Positions 5,589 through 13,913 of a stretch of 21,759 nucleotides of DNA are shown here, piece by piece. The stretch spans positions 1-21,759 of the forward strand of contig JANRKF010000014.1 in assembly GCA_033763575.1 (NCBI GenBank), in the 5' to 3' direction. The stretch is from JANRKF01 sp033763575 (GTDB taxonomy: Bacteria > Pseudomonadota > Alphaproteobacteria > Rickettsiales > SXRF01). A program made the translations under genes and the position numbers. Position 1 is the first letter of the stretch, and each line of letters opens with the position of its first letter. The notes under the pieces are model-generated. The model saw only the letters and a program-made list of their open reading frames with translations. It searched no databases and was not told the DNA's origin.

Positions 5589-6690
5589 TTCTCTTTTCTC
5601 CAAGTAATCTTGTCCAGCAGCCGCGACGTGCGCTGCGCACCGGATCAATATATTCCTGTTTTTGCAGGGCGATGTCGAGGGCTGCGTCCATTGCCGCTTC
5701 GGCGGTTTGCGCGCTGTTTTTTCCTATCCCGTCATTCATGCAGATGAAGCAGGGTTTTCCTTTTCCCTGTTTAATATCGGGAATCACAGCGAGGGCGATA
5801 TTGTCATTTTTCTTTTCGCTTAATTTACAGAAACGACTGGCCAGATTTGGGGCTGCGGATGCATCAAAAGCGAGCGCTGCCAATTCATGATTTTTTTGTT
5901 CATTGATGCCGTCGGTTGCAATCACGATGCTGGCTTCTACCTGCTCTATATTCATATCGTAATAGTCAGCGGATTTTTCGATGGTTTTCTGCAAATCAAG
6001 AGGTGTGCGATAATCGGGATTTTCTTCGGTTTTCCACAGATATTGATTGGCTTCATCGATCACTTCCCAATGTTCACTCTCTAGTTCCTCCACGGTTTTA
6101 TTCACGATACTATAGGGTTGTTCAAATAAGGTAAATATCGCGTCTATTCGCTGTTGCAGTTCGGATAATGCCGCACTTTTATTTTGCGTTATTTCGGCAT
6201 CCATATGGCTAAAAACAGAAGCATGTTCGCAACGGAAGCAATCTTTCTGCTCTGATTTTACCCCTGAAACCCATGAAAGAAGATTGTCACGGAACACATG
6301 GAATGGACTGGTGAGTTGTATCCACGCGCTTTTGTCACCATCGCTCAGCATCAGGTAGGCGGGGCTATCACCGGCATGGCTCACCGCCAGCGTAAAATTT
6401 GTTGGGTCATAATAAGCAGTGGTCATGGTGGTTGCGCCTTTACTCCACCGCCATTGGGCTGCCAATTTATTTTGCGCCGCCTTAAACATGCTATCCAGCC
6501 AGGGGTAGACTTCCTCGGGTGGGATGTGTGGCATCTGCATTACCGCGCCGCGGTCATTTTGTTTGCCTTGATAGTATATGCGCGGGGCGGAGGCCCAATG
6601 CACCTGTTGGCCGCCGCAATTCAGAATGCCTGCCTGCGCGTTCGTATCACTCCTGCCGACGAGATAGGTGGGGTGATAATGGGCATCCAT
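5563..6690 (-). CDS. Divergent PP2C-family (PPM) protein phosphatase-like protein
   Basis: 375 residues. The fold is suggested by the ordered motifs of PP2C phosphatases: GATTMTTAYYD (about 85-95) with AVSHAGDSPAYLM (about 102-114), corresponding to the GATA and GDSR blocks; IATDGINE (about 258-264) with the metal-binding DG; and KNDNIALAVIP (about 294-304) with the DN pair. The N-terminal R-x-x-NED block is less clear (GKQNDRGAV at 42-50 may stand for it). A charged insert of about 110 residues lies between the second and third blocks. It starts 3 bases after the motE stop and overlaps the mutase start by 26 bases. A serine/threonine phosphatase role near a flagellar motor operon is an inference; activity is not certain given the weak first motif. 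Confidence 0.62.
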   Translation of the reverse strand: MDAHYHPTYLVGRSDTNAQAGILNCGGQQVHWASAPRIYYQGKQNDRGAVMQMPHIPPEEVYPWLDSMFKAAQNKLAAQWRWSKGATTMTTAYYDPTNFTLAVSHAGDSPAYLMLSDGDKSAWIQLTSPFHVFRDNLLSWVSGVKSEQKDCFRCEHASVFSHMDAEITQNKSAALSELQQRIDAIFTLFEQPYSIVNKTVEELESEHWEVIDEANQYLWKTEENPDYRTPLDLQKTIEKSADYYDMNIEQVEASIVIATDGINEQKNHELAALAFDASAAPNLASRFCKLSEKKNDNIALAVIPDIKQGKGKPCFICMNDGIGKNSAQTAEAAMDAALDIALQKQEYIDPVRSARRGCWTRLLGEKRNDPSPHFP

Positions 6691-6693
6691 CGC

Positions 6694-7434
6694 CTATCGG
6701 CCCGCAGAAGGCGCGGCGGCGCTGATCGCTGAGTTCTTCAGGCGGCGCTGTTCGGCAAGGTCGACGGTGAGTTGTTTGGCGCGTTTGGGATCCATCGCTG
6801 CCAGGATGGGCGAGGCCTTTTTCTCCGACATCCGGTCGACGATGAGCAGCAAAATCTGGCGGTCCAGCTCGTCGAATATCCGCGCCGCATCCGCCGATTT
6901 CATGTTTTCGTATATTTTGACCAGGCTGGTGATTTCCGTATCCTCGATTTTATTGTATTCGGCGAGGGCGGTGCTCACCGCTTTTTTCATCGCCTCCACC
7001 TGCGCGATTTTTTCATCGATGCGTTTCTCGGTGGCATCCAGCGCCGTTTCCTTGATTTGCAGGTTGCCCTCCCACGCATCCAGCTCATCGCGGCGGCGGG
7101 AGAGTTTTTGCAGCAGCTCTACCTCGACGCTGGTGAAGCGGCGATCAGCAATATCCCCGGGGGTTGTCGACACATTCGGGTTTTCGCCTTTGTTTTCTTT
7201 GTGCTCCTCTGTTGTGTCGCAGCCATCGGCTTTCTTTGCCTCTTCGGGCGGTTTTTCCGCCGGCACGGCTTCCTCGGGCGGTTTCTCGGCGGGTTTATCT
7301 TCCGCTTCCACGCGTGATACCAGCAGCGATTCCGAAAGTTTCTGCCCGCCCTGAATGAGGTCGACCAGTTTTATCATCAGGAACAGGGAGGCAACGACAA
7401 TCGTGAGGGGAATAACACGCAGGCGCATCGACAT
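6694..7434 (-). CDS. motE: MotE-like flagellar protein (MgtE_N-type domain)
   Basis: 246 residues with a single N-terminal membrane helix (about 6-24), a proline/glutamate-rich linker with the repeat AEKPPEEA (about 50-66), a long coiled coil (about 105-160, from VELLQKLSRRRDELDAWE) and a C-terminal MgtE_N/FliG-like helical domain (about 165-225, KIYENMKSADAARIFDEL ... MDPKRAKQLT). This is the layout of MotE, which in rhizobia helps MotC fold in the periplasm; in other alphaproteobacteria similar genes lie behind fliM. The ATG at 7434 has an AAGGGG ribosome-binding site that spans into the stop of the upstream DUF6468 gene. Identity as MotE rests on layout and context. Confidence 0.78.
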   Translation of the reverse strand: MSMRLRVIPLTIVVASLFLMIKLVDLIQGGQKLSESLLVSRVEAEDKPAEKPPEEAVPAEKPPEEAKKADGCDTTEEHKENKGENPNVSTTPGDIADRRFTSVEVELLQKLSRRRDELDAWEGNLQIKETALDATEKRIDEKIAQVEAMKKAVSTALAEYNKIEDTEITSLVKIYENMKSADAARIFDELDRQILLLIVDRMSEKKASPILAAMDPKRAKQLTVDLAEQRRLKNSAISAAAPSAGR

Positions 7435-7440
7435 GTGGCG

Positions 7441-8037
7441 CTACCCCTTACTGGTGCGGATGAGGTCGATCAGTTCCTGCTCGGCACGCGAGCGGCTTCC
7501 CGCCGTTTCTTTTACGTCATTCGCCGCCGTTTGCATCTGTTGCTTGCGGCTGACCACTTTTTCGAGAATAGCTTCAATGGAGGCAGGTGAGCGTCTGGCC
7601 GCCGGTTTAGCTGCGGGCTTTGCGTGATCGTCTTCCGGCAGGTCGGGAGTGACATGCAGGCTGTGCGCCTCGTGCTCCTGCGGCTCGACTTCGACCCTGC
7701 TGCGTGCCCGGCCCACGGCGAAGCTCGCCTCAATCTGGTTCGAAAGCCGTGAGCCTTTTTCGATGGCAAAGGATAAATCATCAAGCAGGTAATTGGCTTT
7801 ATCGAGCTTGAGCTGGATATTATCGCCGATTTTCTTGCTGGCCGTCTGCATGGCGACGATGGTTTCCGAGGCCTTTACGGTGGAATCGTCGAACTGCCGG
7901 AGCAGCTTGGCCAGCTCGCTCTTGCTGTCCTGCAGGGTTTGGATACGGCGGTTCAGGATATAGCAATAGAGGATGGTGGCGGAAAGCAGGCCTACCAGGA
8001 TAACGTTCAGTAATACATTCGCAATGAGTCCGGTCAT
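7441..8037 (-). CDS. DUF6468 family protein of the flagellar cluster
   Basis: 198 residues. One N-terminal membrane helix (about 6-28, ANVLLNVILVGLLSATILYCYIL) precedes a coiled-coil-like region (about 30-105) and a basic, Ala/Pro-rich tail ending in a helix (EQELIDLIRTSKG). It matches the DUF6468 proteins that stand between fliM and the motE-like gene in alphaproteobacterial flagellar operons. Its ATG overlaps the fliM stop in an ATGA arrangement, and its stop lies 6 bases before motE. No enzymatic motif is seen; a structural or motor-associated membrane role is inferred from context only. Confidence 0.75.
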   Translation of the reverse strand: MTGLIANVLLNVILVGLLSATILYCYILNRRIQTLQDSKSELAKLLRQFDDSTVKASETIVAMQTASKKIGDNIQLKLDKANYLLDDLSFAIEKGSRLSNQIEASFAVGRARSRVEVEPQEHEAHSLHVTPDLPEDDHAKPAAKPAARRSPASIEAILEKVVSRKQQMQTAANDVKETAGSRSRAEQELIDLIRTSKG

Positions 8038-9122
8038 TTAACTTTGCGTTTGATATCGTCGGTTAAAGATACCGCGATATTATCACCAACTTTGCCTAAT
8101 ATGCCAGTGGTAATTGGAATGCCGCCGCAACGCAGCGTCACCTCATCCTCCGGCGTGCAATCAAGCAGCAGCGTGCTGCCGACCTTGAAGCTCATCACAT
8201 CCTTGAGCGTGATGGATTTTTCCTGCAGCACGGTTTCCACGGTCACCGCCGCATTGCGAAGCTCCTTGCCCAGGTGTTTTTCCCACACCGTGTCCTGGCC
8301 GAAATTCTCGCCCATGAACATTTGCAGCAGCAGGTCGCGGATCGGTTCCAGCGTGGCATGCGGCAGCAGCAGCTCGATCATGCCGCCGCGGTCTTCCAGC
8401 ATTTCGACGCGGAGTTTGACCAGCAGCGCCGGGTTCGCCGGGCGGCTGATGGTGGCGAATCGCGGATTTGTCTCCAGCCGGTCAAAATGGAAACTCGCCG
8501 GTGAAATAGGCTCAAATGCCGCACCCAAATCTACCAGTAAAATATCCACCATGCGTTTGACGAGGTCCTGCTCGATGATGGTGTAGGGGCGGCCCTCGAC
8601 GCGCACGTTTTTATTGGACTTGCGGCCACCCAGCAATATATCCACGATGGTGTAAATTTGCGCGGAGTCGACCATCACCATGCCATAATTTTCCCACTCG
8701 ACGGCGCGGAAAATCACCAGCAGGGCAGGCAGCGGGATCGAATTCAGGTAGTCCTCAAAACGGACGCTGGTCATCGAATCGAGGCTGATCTCAACGTTTT
8801 CCGAGGTGAAATTGCGGAAGCTGGTGGAAAGGGTGCGGACCAGCCGGTCGAACACCACCTCGATCATCGGCAGCTTTTCATACGCCGTCATCGATTTATC
8901 GAGGATGGCAAAAATACCGTCTTTAGGGACGCCACCACTCGACACAGTGTCAAAGCCAAGAAGGGAGTCAATCTCATCCTGATTTAAGATTCGCTGCGGC
9001 TCTTCCCCATCTCCATCCGCAGGCGCGGCGCCGCCTTCGCCGCCCTCAGCGGCCAGCGAGGCCTCCCACTCGGCGGCGGCCTTCTCGTCGTCAGTCATTT
9101 CGGGTTGGTTTTCGTCTGCCAT
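8034..9122 (-). CDS. fliM: Flagellar motor switch protein FliM
   Basis: Part of the C-ring that binds CheY-P and FliG and sets the direction of rotation. 362 residues: an acidic and Gly/Ala-rich N-terminal extension (1-43); the CheY-binding peptide ILNQDEIDSLLGF (45-57); the CheC-like middle domain (from about 80, LDKSMTAYEKLPMIEVVFDRLVRTLSTSFRNF); the segment containing YTIVDILLGGRKS; and the C-terminal SpoA domain (from about 285, ELRNAAVTVETVLQEKSITLKDVM). In most FliM proteins the CheY-binding peptide lies at the very N-terminus, so the extension is unusual. It overlaps the downstream DUF6468 gene by 4 bases, and a 53-base gap separates it from the pseudopilin gene upstream. Confidence 0.96.
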   Translation of the reverse strand: MADENQPEMTDDEKAAAEWEASLAAEGGEGGAAPADGDGEEPQRILNQDEIDSLLGFDTVSSGGVPKDGIFAILDKSMTAYEKLPMIEVVFDRLVRTLSTSFRNFTSENVEISLDSMTSVRFEDYLNSIPLPALLVIFRAVEWENYGMVMVDSAQIYTIVDILLGGRKSNKNVRVEGRPYTIIEQDLVKRMVDILLVDLGAAFEPISPASFHFDRLETNPRFATISRPANPALLVKLRVEMLEDRGGMIELLLPHATLEPIRDLLLQMFMGENFGQDTVWEKHLGKELRNAAVTVETVLQEKSITLKDVMSFKVGSTLLLDCTPEDEVTLRCGGIPITTGILGKVGDNIAVSLTDDIKRKVK

Positions 9123-9175
9123 AATGCACCTATAGCTATATTACATACAGGGTCATGGCAAGAGTCATGCCAAGC

Positions 9176-10037
9176 CTAAAAACTGGTTTTGATATTCAGG
9201 TTACAATAAGCCGTCTGGTAGGTGATGTTATAAATATTGGGCGTGACTGAGGTCAGGGTGCAGCCAATACCGCCAGCGCTGCCGATGGTGCGCGGGGTTC
9301 CATATTGCGGGTCGCAATCCCCCGCATAAACATCGCATTCACGCGCAGCAGTCACCAGGCCTGTGCCGGGCATGCCGTCATCCATCTTCGTATCAATGAG
9401 TGAGGCTGTAAGGGGTGTAAAAGGCCAGCCGAAGCTATAGCCCCCACTGGGAGAATCCCCCCCCGGTAAATGCCCAATAATGCCACCCCTGATAGTTCCA
9501 CACCCACACGCGCATGGTTTCTGTTGAACGCGGCACGGCAGCAAACTTTGTAAGAGGTGAAGCAATACCCCAATGGGTGTTGTTGGTGGAAATGCTATTG
9601 AATGGCCCCATCCCACCGGGATATGAGCCGGGTATCAGCTTTAAATTCGTCAGCCCATACCAGAAATTATAGACTTCGTTGCTAATGGTGGTTTTCATGT
9701 TATTCACACGACCGCCGCCATTGCAGCCATCATTCAACTCATTATCACCGTTTCCATCATCACAATAGTTGTTGTTATAGGATGCCCCTAGCTGCTCGCT
9801 GTTTCTGCAATCCCCTGGCAGACAGGCATATTTGCTTTTAAAGGTAAGCGCCGCCTGATTATAGCTTTCCAACTGCGCCACGCCGGAGCGCAGGTCGGCA
9901 TTGGCGATCATCACGCGGGCGGCAACTACTCCGCCAACCAGCAGGCCAATCATCACAAGGACTATCGACAGCTCAACGAGTGTGAATCCTAAATTTCTTT
10001 GGTTACTGGACAACGATTTCTTTGAACAGCACGTCAT
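9176..10037 (-). CDS. Pseudopilin/type IV pilin-like protein, frame broken at a G8 tract
   Basis: The N-terminal part carries a prepilin leader ending in NLG before FTLVELSIVLVMIGLLVGG, the peptidase cleavage and methylation site plus hydrophobic helix of type IV pilins and type II pseudopilins. A Cys/Asn-rich globular part follows (YACLPGDC). The frame stops at 9435, but another frame continues with FGWPFTPLTASLIDTKMDDGMPGTG, a segment typical of alphaproteobacterial pseudopilins, to a TAG at 9176. The break falls at eight Gs on the minus strand (9457-9464); seven would join the parts into 286 residues. The start is uncertain: ATG at 10037 gives a basic 17-residue leader and overlaps fliL by 35 bases, TTG at 10013 gives a 9-residue leader. 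It sits between fliL and fliM, which are normally adjacent. Confidence 0.75.
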
Positions 10038-10569
10038 TGACCTTGGTGGGTTCCAGCGCTTTGTTGGCGCGAAGCAGCAGTTCCTCGCGCAGGCGGGTGA
10101 TGCCCGCCGAGCCGGAAAGATCGCTTGGCCGCAGCTCGCGCACATAGGTGTTAAATGCGTCCATCAGCCGCGGCAAATTCGCCTCCACCGTGATCGCGTC
10201 CAGCTTGTTGGGAAGCTCCAGGATAATCCGCGCCTTGAGGAAACTCGCCTGTTTGGTGGAGGTCGCAAGGTTGATAATCATTTCCGGCATCGAGTAATAG
10301 ACGACTTCCTGCGGTTTCTCTTCTTCCTCGGTATGGCCACCACCGCCGCCCATCATGGTGAAATAGGCGCCCGCGCCGCCGCCAAGCAGCACGACTGCAG
10401 CGGCTGCAATGATAATCAGTTTCTTTTTGGATTTTTTGGCTGCGCCGCCTTCACCACCACCTTCGCTGCCTTCACCGGTGCCTTCGCCTCCTTCAGTGGC
10501 GGACGCTTCCTTTTCCTCGGTCGCGTCGTCGGCTCCTTCTTTATCTTCAGGTTTCTGTTTCTTGGCCAT
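10003..10569 (-). CDS. fliL: Flagellar basal body-associated protein FliL
   Basis: Inner-membrane protein around the motor that supports stator function. 188 residues: a low-complexity Lys/Glu/Gly cytoplasmic tail (1-47), a Lys-rich stretch and one membrane helix (about 51-72, KKLIIIAAAAVVLLGGGAGAYF), then the periplasmic FliL domain with YYSMPEMIINLATS and a C-terminal VNDVLFKEIVVQ. The start at 10569 (MAKKQ) is preferred over an upstream in-frame start because AGAGGG lies about 8 bases before it. The gene diverges from flgF across 131 bases. Its last codons overlap the pseudopilin start. Confidence 0.92.
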   Translation of the reverse strand: MAKKQKPEDKEGADDATEEKEASATEGGEGTGEGSEGGGEGGAAKKSKKKLIIIAAAAVVLLGGGAGAYFTMMGGGGGHTEEEEKPQEVVYYSMPEMIINLATSTKQASFLKARIILELPNKLDAITVEANLPRLMDAFNTYVRELRPSDLSGSAGITRLREELLLRANKALEPTKVNDVLFKEIVVQ

Positions 10570-10700
10570 ATGCGGGTCCCTCTGGAATAGTTTGCTGAGT
10601 AGCACTAATCGAAGCTTGCTAATATTACGTTAATGGCTGGGCAGTGCAACCTAATCATTACAGCAATCGCTTTTGGCATGGTTCATGCATAGGTAGGGGC

Positions 10701-11438
10701 ATGGACAATGGCATATACATAGCATTATCAAGGCAGCTGGCGCTCTTCCGCGATATGGCGGAGACGACCAACAATATTTCCAACGCCAATACCACGGGGT
10801 TCCAGGCGGAGAAAATGATTTTTTCCGCCTATCTGGATCAGGATAATAATTCTGGTGACCGCAATAAAATGGCTTTCGCCAACGATGTGAGCTCCTACCG
10901 TTATGTGCAGGAAGGTGCAAAGCGCGTCACCGGCAATCCTCTGGATGTCGCGCTGCAGGGGAATAATTCCTATTTTATCGTGCAGACGCCGCTGGGTAAC
11001 CGCTACACGCGTGCGGGTAATTTTTCACTGGACGGCGAGGGCAAGCTGGTGACGCCTGAAGGGTATCCGGTGCTCGATACCTCAGGGCAGGCGCTGGAAT
11101 TCCCACCGGATACGCAAGAAGTGATTATTGGTTCGGCTGGTAATATCAAAATAAACGGTGAGGATTTCGGCAGCATCGGCGTGGCGCAATTTGAAAATCC
11201 GCAGCTGCTCACCCAGACTTTCGGCGGGCTTTACCAGAGCGAGGTTGAGCCGACCATCGGCAACGAGGAAACAGTAAGGATGTCGCAGGGGGCGCTGGAA
11301 GGCGCCAACGTGCAGCCCATCACCGAGCTTACCCACATGATCGACGTATCGCGCAGCGTCGGCAGCACCGCCAAATATATCGAAACCATTTACGACCTCC
11401 AGCGCAAGACCACCAATACCTGGACACAACAAGGATAA
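10701..11438 (+). CDS. flgF: Flagellar basal-body rod protein FlgF
   Basis: Proximal rod subunit. 245 residues beginning MDNGIYIALSRQLALFRDMAET, with the rod/hook N-terminal signature NNISNANTTGFQAEKM (about 22-37), a middle domain containing NRYTRAGNFSLDGEGKLVTPEGY, and the C-terminal helix QPITELTHMIDVSRSVGSTAKYIETIYDLQ that packs with the N-terminal helix in rod proteins. The ATG at 10701 is chosen because GGTAGGGG precedes it and the family starts here; an upstream in-frame start would add a non-homologous tail. It is followed 12 bases later by flgG. Confidence 0.94.
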   Translation: MDNGIYIALSRQLALFRDMAETTNNISNANTTGFQAEKMIFSAYLDQDNNSGDRNKMAFANDVSSYRYVQEGAKRVTGNPLDVALQGNNSYFIVQTPLGNRYTRAGNFSLDGEGKLVTPEGYPVLDTSGQALEFPPDTQEVIIGSAGNIKINGEDFGSIGVAQFENPQLLTQTFGGLYQSEVEPTIGNEETVRMSQGALEGANVQPITELTHMIDVSRSVGSTAKYIETIYDLQRKTTNTWTQQG

Positions 11439-11450
11439 GGAACATAGATT

Positions 11451-12236
11451 ATGCGTTCACTTGATATTGCTTCGACCGGGATGCTCGCCCAGCAGCTTTA
11501 TGTGGATGTGATCTCGCAAAACCTTGCGAACATCAACACCACGGCGTACAAGCAGCAGCGGCCTGAATTTCAGGATCTGCTCTACCAGAGCGAGCGTCGT
11601 GTCGGCGCGAATTCGTCGGATTCCGGCACCATCGTGCCCACCGGCATCCAGATCGGCCTTGGCGTGAAAACCGGCGCGATTTACCGCACACATACGCAGG
11701 GTACCTTGCAGAATACGCAGAACACGCTGGACCTTGCGATACAGGGCCGCGGCTTTTTCCAGATCACGCAGCCGGACGGTACAGTGGGCTATTCACGCTC
11801 AGGCGCTTTTCAGGTGAGCGCGGACGGCGAGCTGGTGACGTCGGACGGCTTTATCATCGAGCCGGCGATCACCATTCCGAACAACGCCACCGAAATCAGC
11901 ATCAACCAATCCGGCGAGGTGTTCGCCAGCATCCCGGGGCAGATTGACGCGCAGAACCTTGGGCAGTTGCAAATCGCCAATTTTGTGAACGAAGCGGGCT
12001 TGCAGGCGATCGGCAACAACACCTATCTGGAAACCACCGCCTCCGGATCGCCGATCACCGGCAACCCGGCCACCGACGAATTTGGTTCGATCCTGCAGGG
12101 GTTTCTGGAGAATTCCAACGTCGATCCGGTCAGCGAACTCACCAACCTGATTAAAGCGCAGCGCGTCTATGAGATGATCAGCAAGGCGATCACCAAAAGC
12201 GACGACATGCTACAGGCGCTGACACAAAGCGTATAA
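11451..12236 (+). CDS. flgG: Flagellar basal-body rod protein FlgG
   Basis: Distal rod subunit. 261 residues, the usual family length. N-terminal SLDIASTGMLAQQLYVDVISQNLANINTTAYK carries the rod/hook signature, followed by FQDLLYQ; the central domain has LDLAIQGRGFFQI and GYSRSGAFQVSADGELVTSDGF; the C-terminus QGFLENSNVDPVSELTNLIKAQRVYEMISKAI is highly characteristic of FlgG. An AAGGAA-like ribosome-binding site precedes the ATG. Next gene, flgA, starts 9 bases after its stop. Confidence 0.97.
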   Translation: MRSLDIASTGMLAQQLYVDVISQNLANINTTAYKQQRPEFQDLLYQSERRVGANSSDSGTIVPTGIQIGLGVKTGAIYRTHTQGTLQNTQNTLDLAIQGRGFFQITQPDGTVGYSRSGAFQVSADGELVTSDGFIIEPAITIPNNATEISINQSGEVFASIPGQIDAQNLGQLQIANFVNEAGLQAIGNNTYLETTASGSPITGNPATDEFGSILQGFLENSNVDPVSELTNLIKAQRVYEMISKAITKSDDMLQALTQSV

Positions 12237-12245
12237 GGGGGATTT

Positions 12246-13081
12246 ATGACGATGCAGCATCTTAAAGGATTTATCTTCGGGGCACTGATGATGCTCATCA
12301 CTCCGGCGCTGGCGGTGCAGAATCCGCCAAGCAGCACCGATCTTCTCGCGGGGGAAGCGGAAAATATTGCAGCACAGGAAGAGCCGCTGCCTTATTTCCG
12401 CCTGAGCTATTCCGATGCGGAAGAAGTGCTGGCACAGGCGCTGGCTAGCGTGGCGCCGGGGCAAAGATTGCCGCCACCATCACCAACCGCACCGAGGATT
12501 ATGTGTTTTCCTATCGCCGCCCGATCAGCGTTGAAATTCGCGGCCTGCGTTTTGACACTGGCACCCGTCGCTTCAACGCCAACCTCGTCTCGATTGCCGA
12601 TAACCAGGTCATCAGCGCCAAGGCGGTCACGGGCCGTTTCGACGCGCTGATCGAAGTGCCGGTGCTCAAGCGCAGCATCCGTGCCGGTGAAGTCATTAAA
12701 TATGAGGACATAGAACTGCGCGATTATGCCAAGGCGCGGGCGCGTGACGATACCGCCACCGACATGGCCGCGCTGATCGGTAAAACCCCGCAGCGCATCA
12801 TCACCGCCGGACGCCCGATCCGCCTGCATGAATTGCAGCAGGAAGCGGTAATCAAGAAAAACGACATGGTGAAAATGACTTTCAGTCAGGGGGCGATGGA
12901 AATTTCCACCACCGGGCAGGCCGTGGAAGACGGCGTGCAAGGCTCGGTGATCGGCGTGCGTAACCTGACCAGCAAAAAAATAGTGCAGGGCACGGTGCAT
13001 GATGCGAATACGGTCGTCATCAGTGGCGGCAATGAAACGCGGATCAGCAGTCTGGGAGCAGGGGGTATATATGAAAACTAG
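12246..13081 (+). CDS. flgA: FlgA, P-ring assembly chaperone, frameshifted at 12458-12461
   Basis: Periplasmic chaperone for P-ring (FlgI) assembly. The first frame gives a signal peptide (MTMQHLKGFIFGALMMLITPALA) and continues to ALASVAPG; it then becomes senseless proline-rich sequence and stops at 12650. A second frame, open from about 12449, continues KIAATITNRTEDYVFSYRRPISVEIRGLRFD and contains the SAF-like segment VPVLKRSIRAGEVIKYEDIE and the FlgA C-terminal part ending at 13081. Adding one base at the GGGG run (12458-12461) joins both into 278 residues. The ribosome-binding site is AAGGGGGA. Its 3' end overlaps the flgH start by 11 bases. Because the neighbouring flagellar genes are intact, an assembly error is as likely as a true null allele. 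Confidence 0.85.
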
Positions 13082-13817
13082 CAGCCTTTCCCTCCTCATT
13101 GCCGGCACCATACTTTCCGCCTGCACCTCCGTGCTTGACCGGCTGGACGATGTCGGCAGCCCCCCCAAATTCGCCGAGGTGGCAAACCCGAATGCCGCGC
13201 CGAATTACGAGCCGCTTTCATGGCCGATGCCGGAAGTGCAGCCTGCGCCGAAACAATATGCCAACTCGTTGTGGCAGCCCGGCGCGCGGGCCTTTTTCCG
13301 CGACCAGCGGGCGGCGCGTGTCGGCGATATCCTGCGGGTGAACATCAAGTTCGAAGACAAAGCCGAACTGGATAACGAAACGGAGCGCGACCGTACTTCC
13401 ACCGAAAACCTTGGCGCGCCCAGTGTGTTTGGTCTGCAAAACAGTTTTTTCAAGAGATTGCCTGGCGATCAGGACGTGAATAATCTGGTGGATATTAACG
13501 GCACCTCCAATACCAAAGGTACCGGCAGTATCAAACGCAAAGAGAAGATTGAAACGCAGGTGGCGGCGCTCATCACGCAGGTGCTGCCCAACGGGAACCT
13601 GGTGATCGACGGCTCGCAGGAAATCCGCGTGAATTACGAGTTGCGTGAAGTCGCCATCAAAGGCGTCGTGCGCCCGCAGGATATTAATTCGGATAACACG
13701 ATTGATTCTTCGCAGATCGCTCAGGCCCGCATCAATTACGGTGGCCGCGGCCAGATCAGCGAAATACAGCAGCCGCGCTGGGGCAGCCAGGTGATCGAGG
13801 TGCTCTCGCCGTTCTAA
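13071..13817 (+). CDS. flgH: Flagellar L-ring lipoprotein FlgH
   Basis: Outer-membrane ring around the flagellar rod. 248 residues with a lipoprotein signal peptide whose lipobox is LSAC (acylated Cys at about 18), then WQPGARAFFRDQRAARVGDILRVNIKFEDKAELDNET and the conserved C-terminal block ITQVLPNGNLVIDGSQEIRVNYELREVAIKGVVRPQDIN, ending VIEVLSPF. The start at 13071 follows GGGGGTATAT and overlaps flgA by 11 bases; an upstream in-frame start would spoil the signal peptide. It closes the flgF-G-A-H group. Confidence 0.95.
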   Translation: MKTSSLSLLIAGTILSACTSVLDRLDDVGSPPKFAEVANPNAAPNYEPLSWPMPEVQPAPKQYANSLWQPGARAFFRDQRAARVGDILRVNIKFEDKAELDNETERDRTSTENLGAPSVFGLQNSFFKRLPGDQDVNNLVDINGTSNTKGTGSIKRKEKIETQVAALITQVLPNGNLVIDGSQEIRVNYELREVAIKGVVRPQDINSDNTIDSSQIAQARINYGGRGQISEIQQPRWGSQVIEVLSPF

Positions 13818-13838
13818 GAAGCTTTGAGTAACAACCTC

Positions 13839-13866
13839 TTGGCCAATTAATAATTTCTTATATAAT
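13839..13866 (+). promoter_or_regulatory. Candidate sigma-70-like promoter
   Basis: TTGGCC (13839-13844) and a perfect TATAAT (13861-13866) are separated by 16 bases, in an AT-rich gap after flgH. Transcription would begin near 13873, and the next ATG, 13914, has AGGGG 8 bases upstream. This suggests that the following gene is independent of the flagellar operon. Confidence 0.5.
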
Positions 13867-13913
13867 CCTATATAAACTTAATCTCTACATGGTTTTTAAC
13901 AGGGGATTATGAA

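Noticed and set aside
10674..10689. TGGCATGGTTCATGCA, a sigma-54-like -24/-12 element before flgF with correct GG-GC spacing
   Set aside because: Transcription would begin at about 10699-10700, removing the flgF ribosome-binding site and leaving no leader before the ATG at 10701; two consensus positions also differ.
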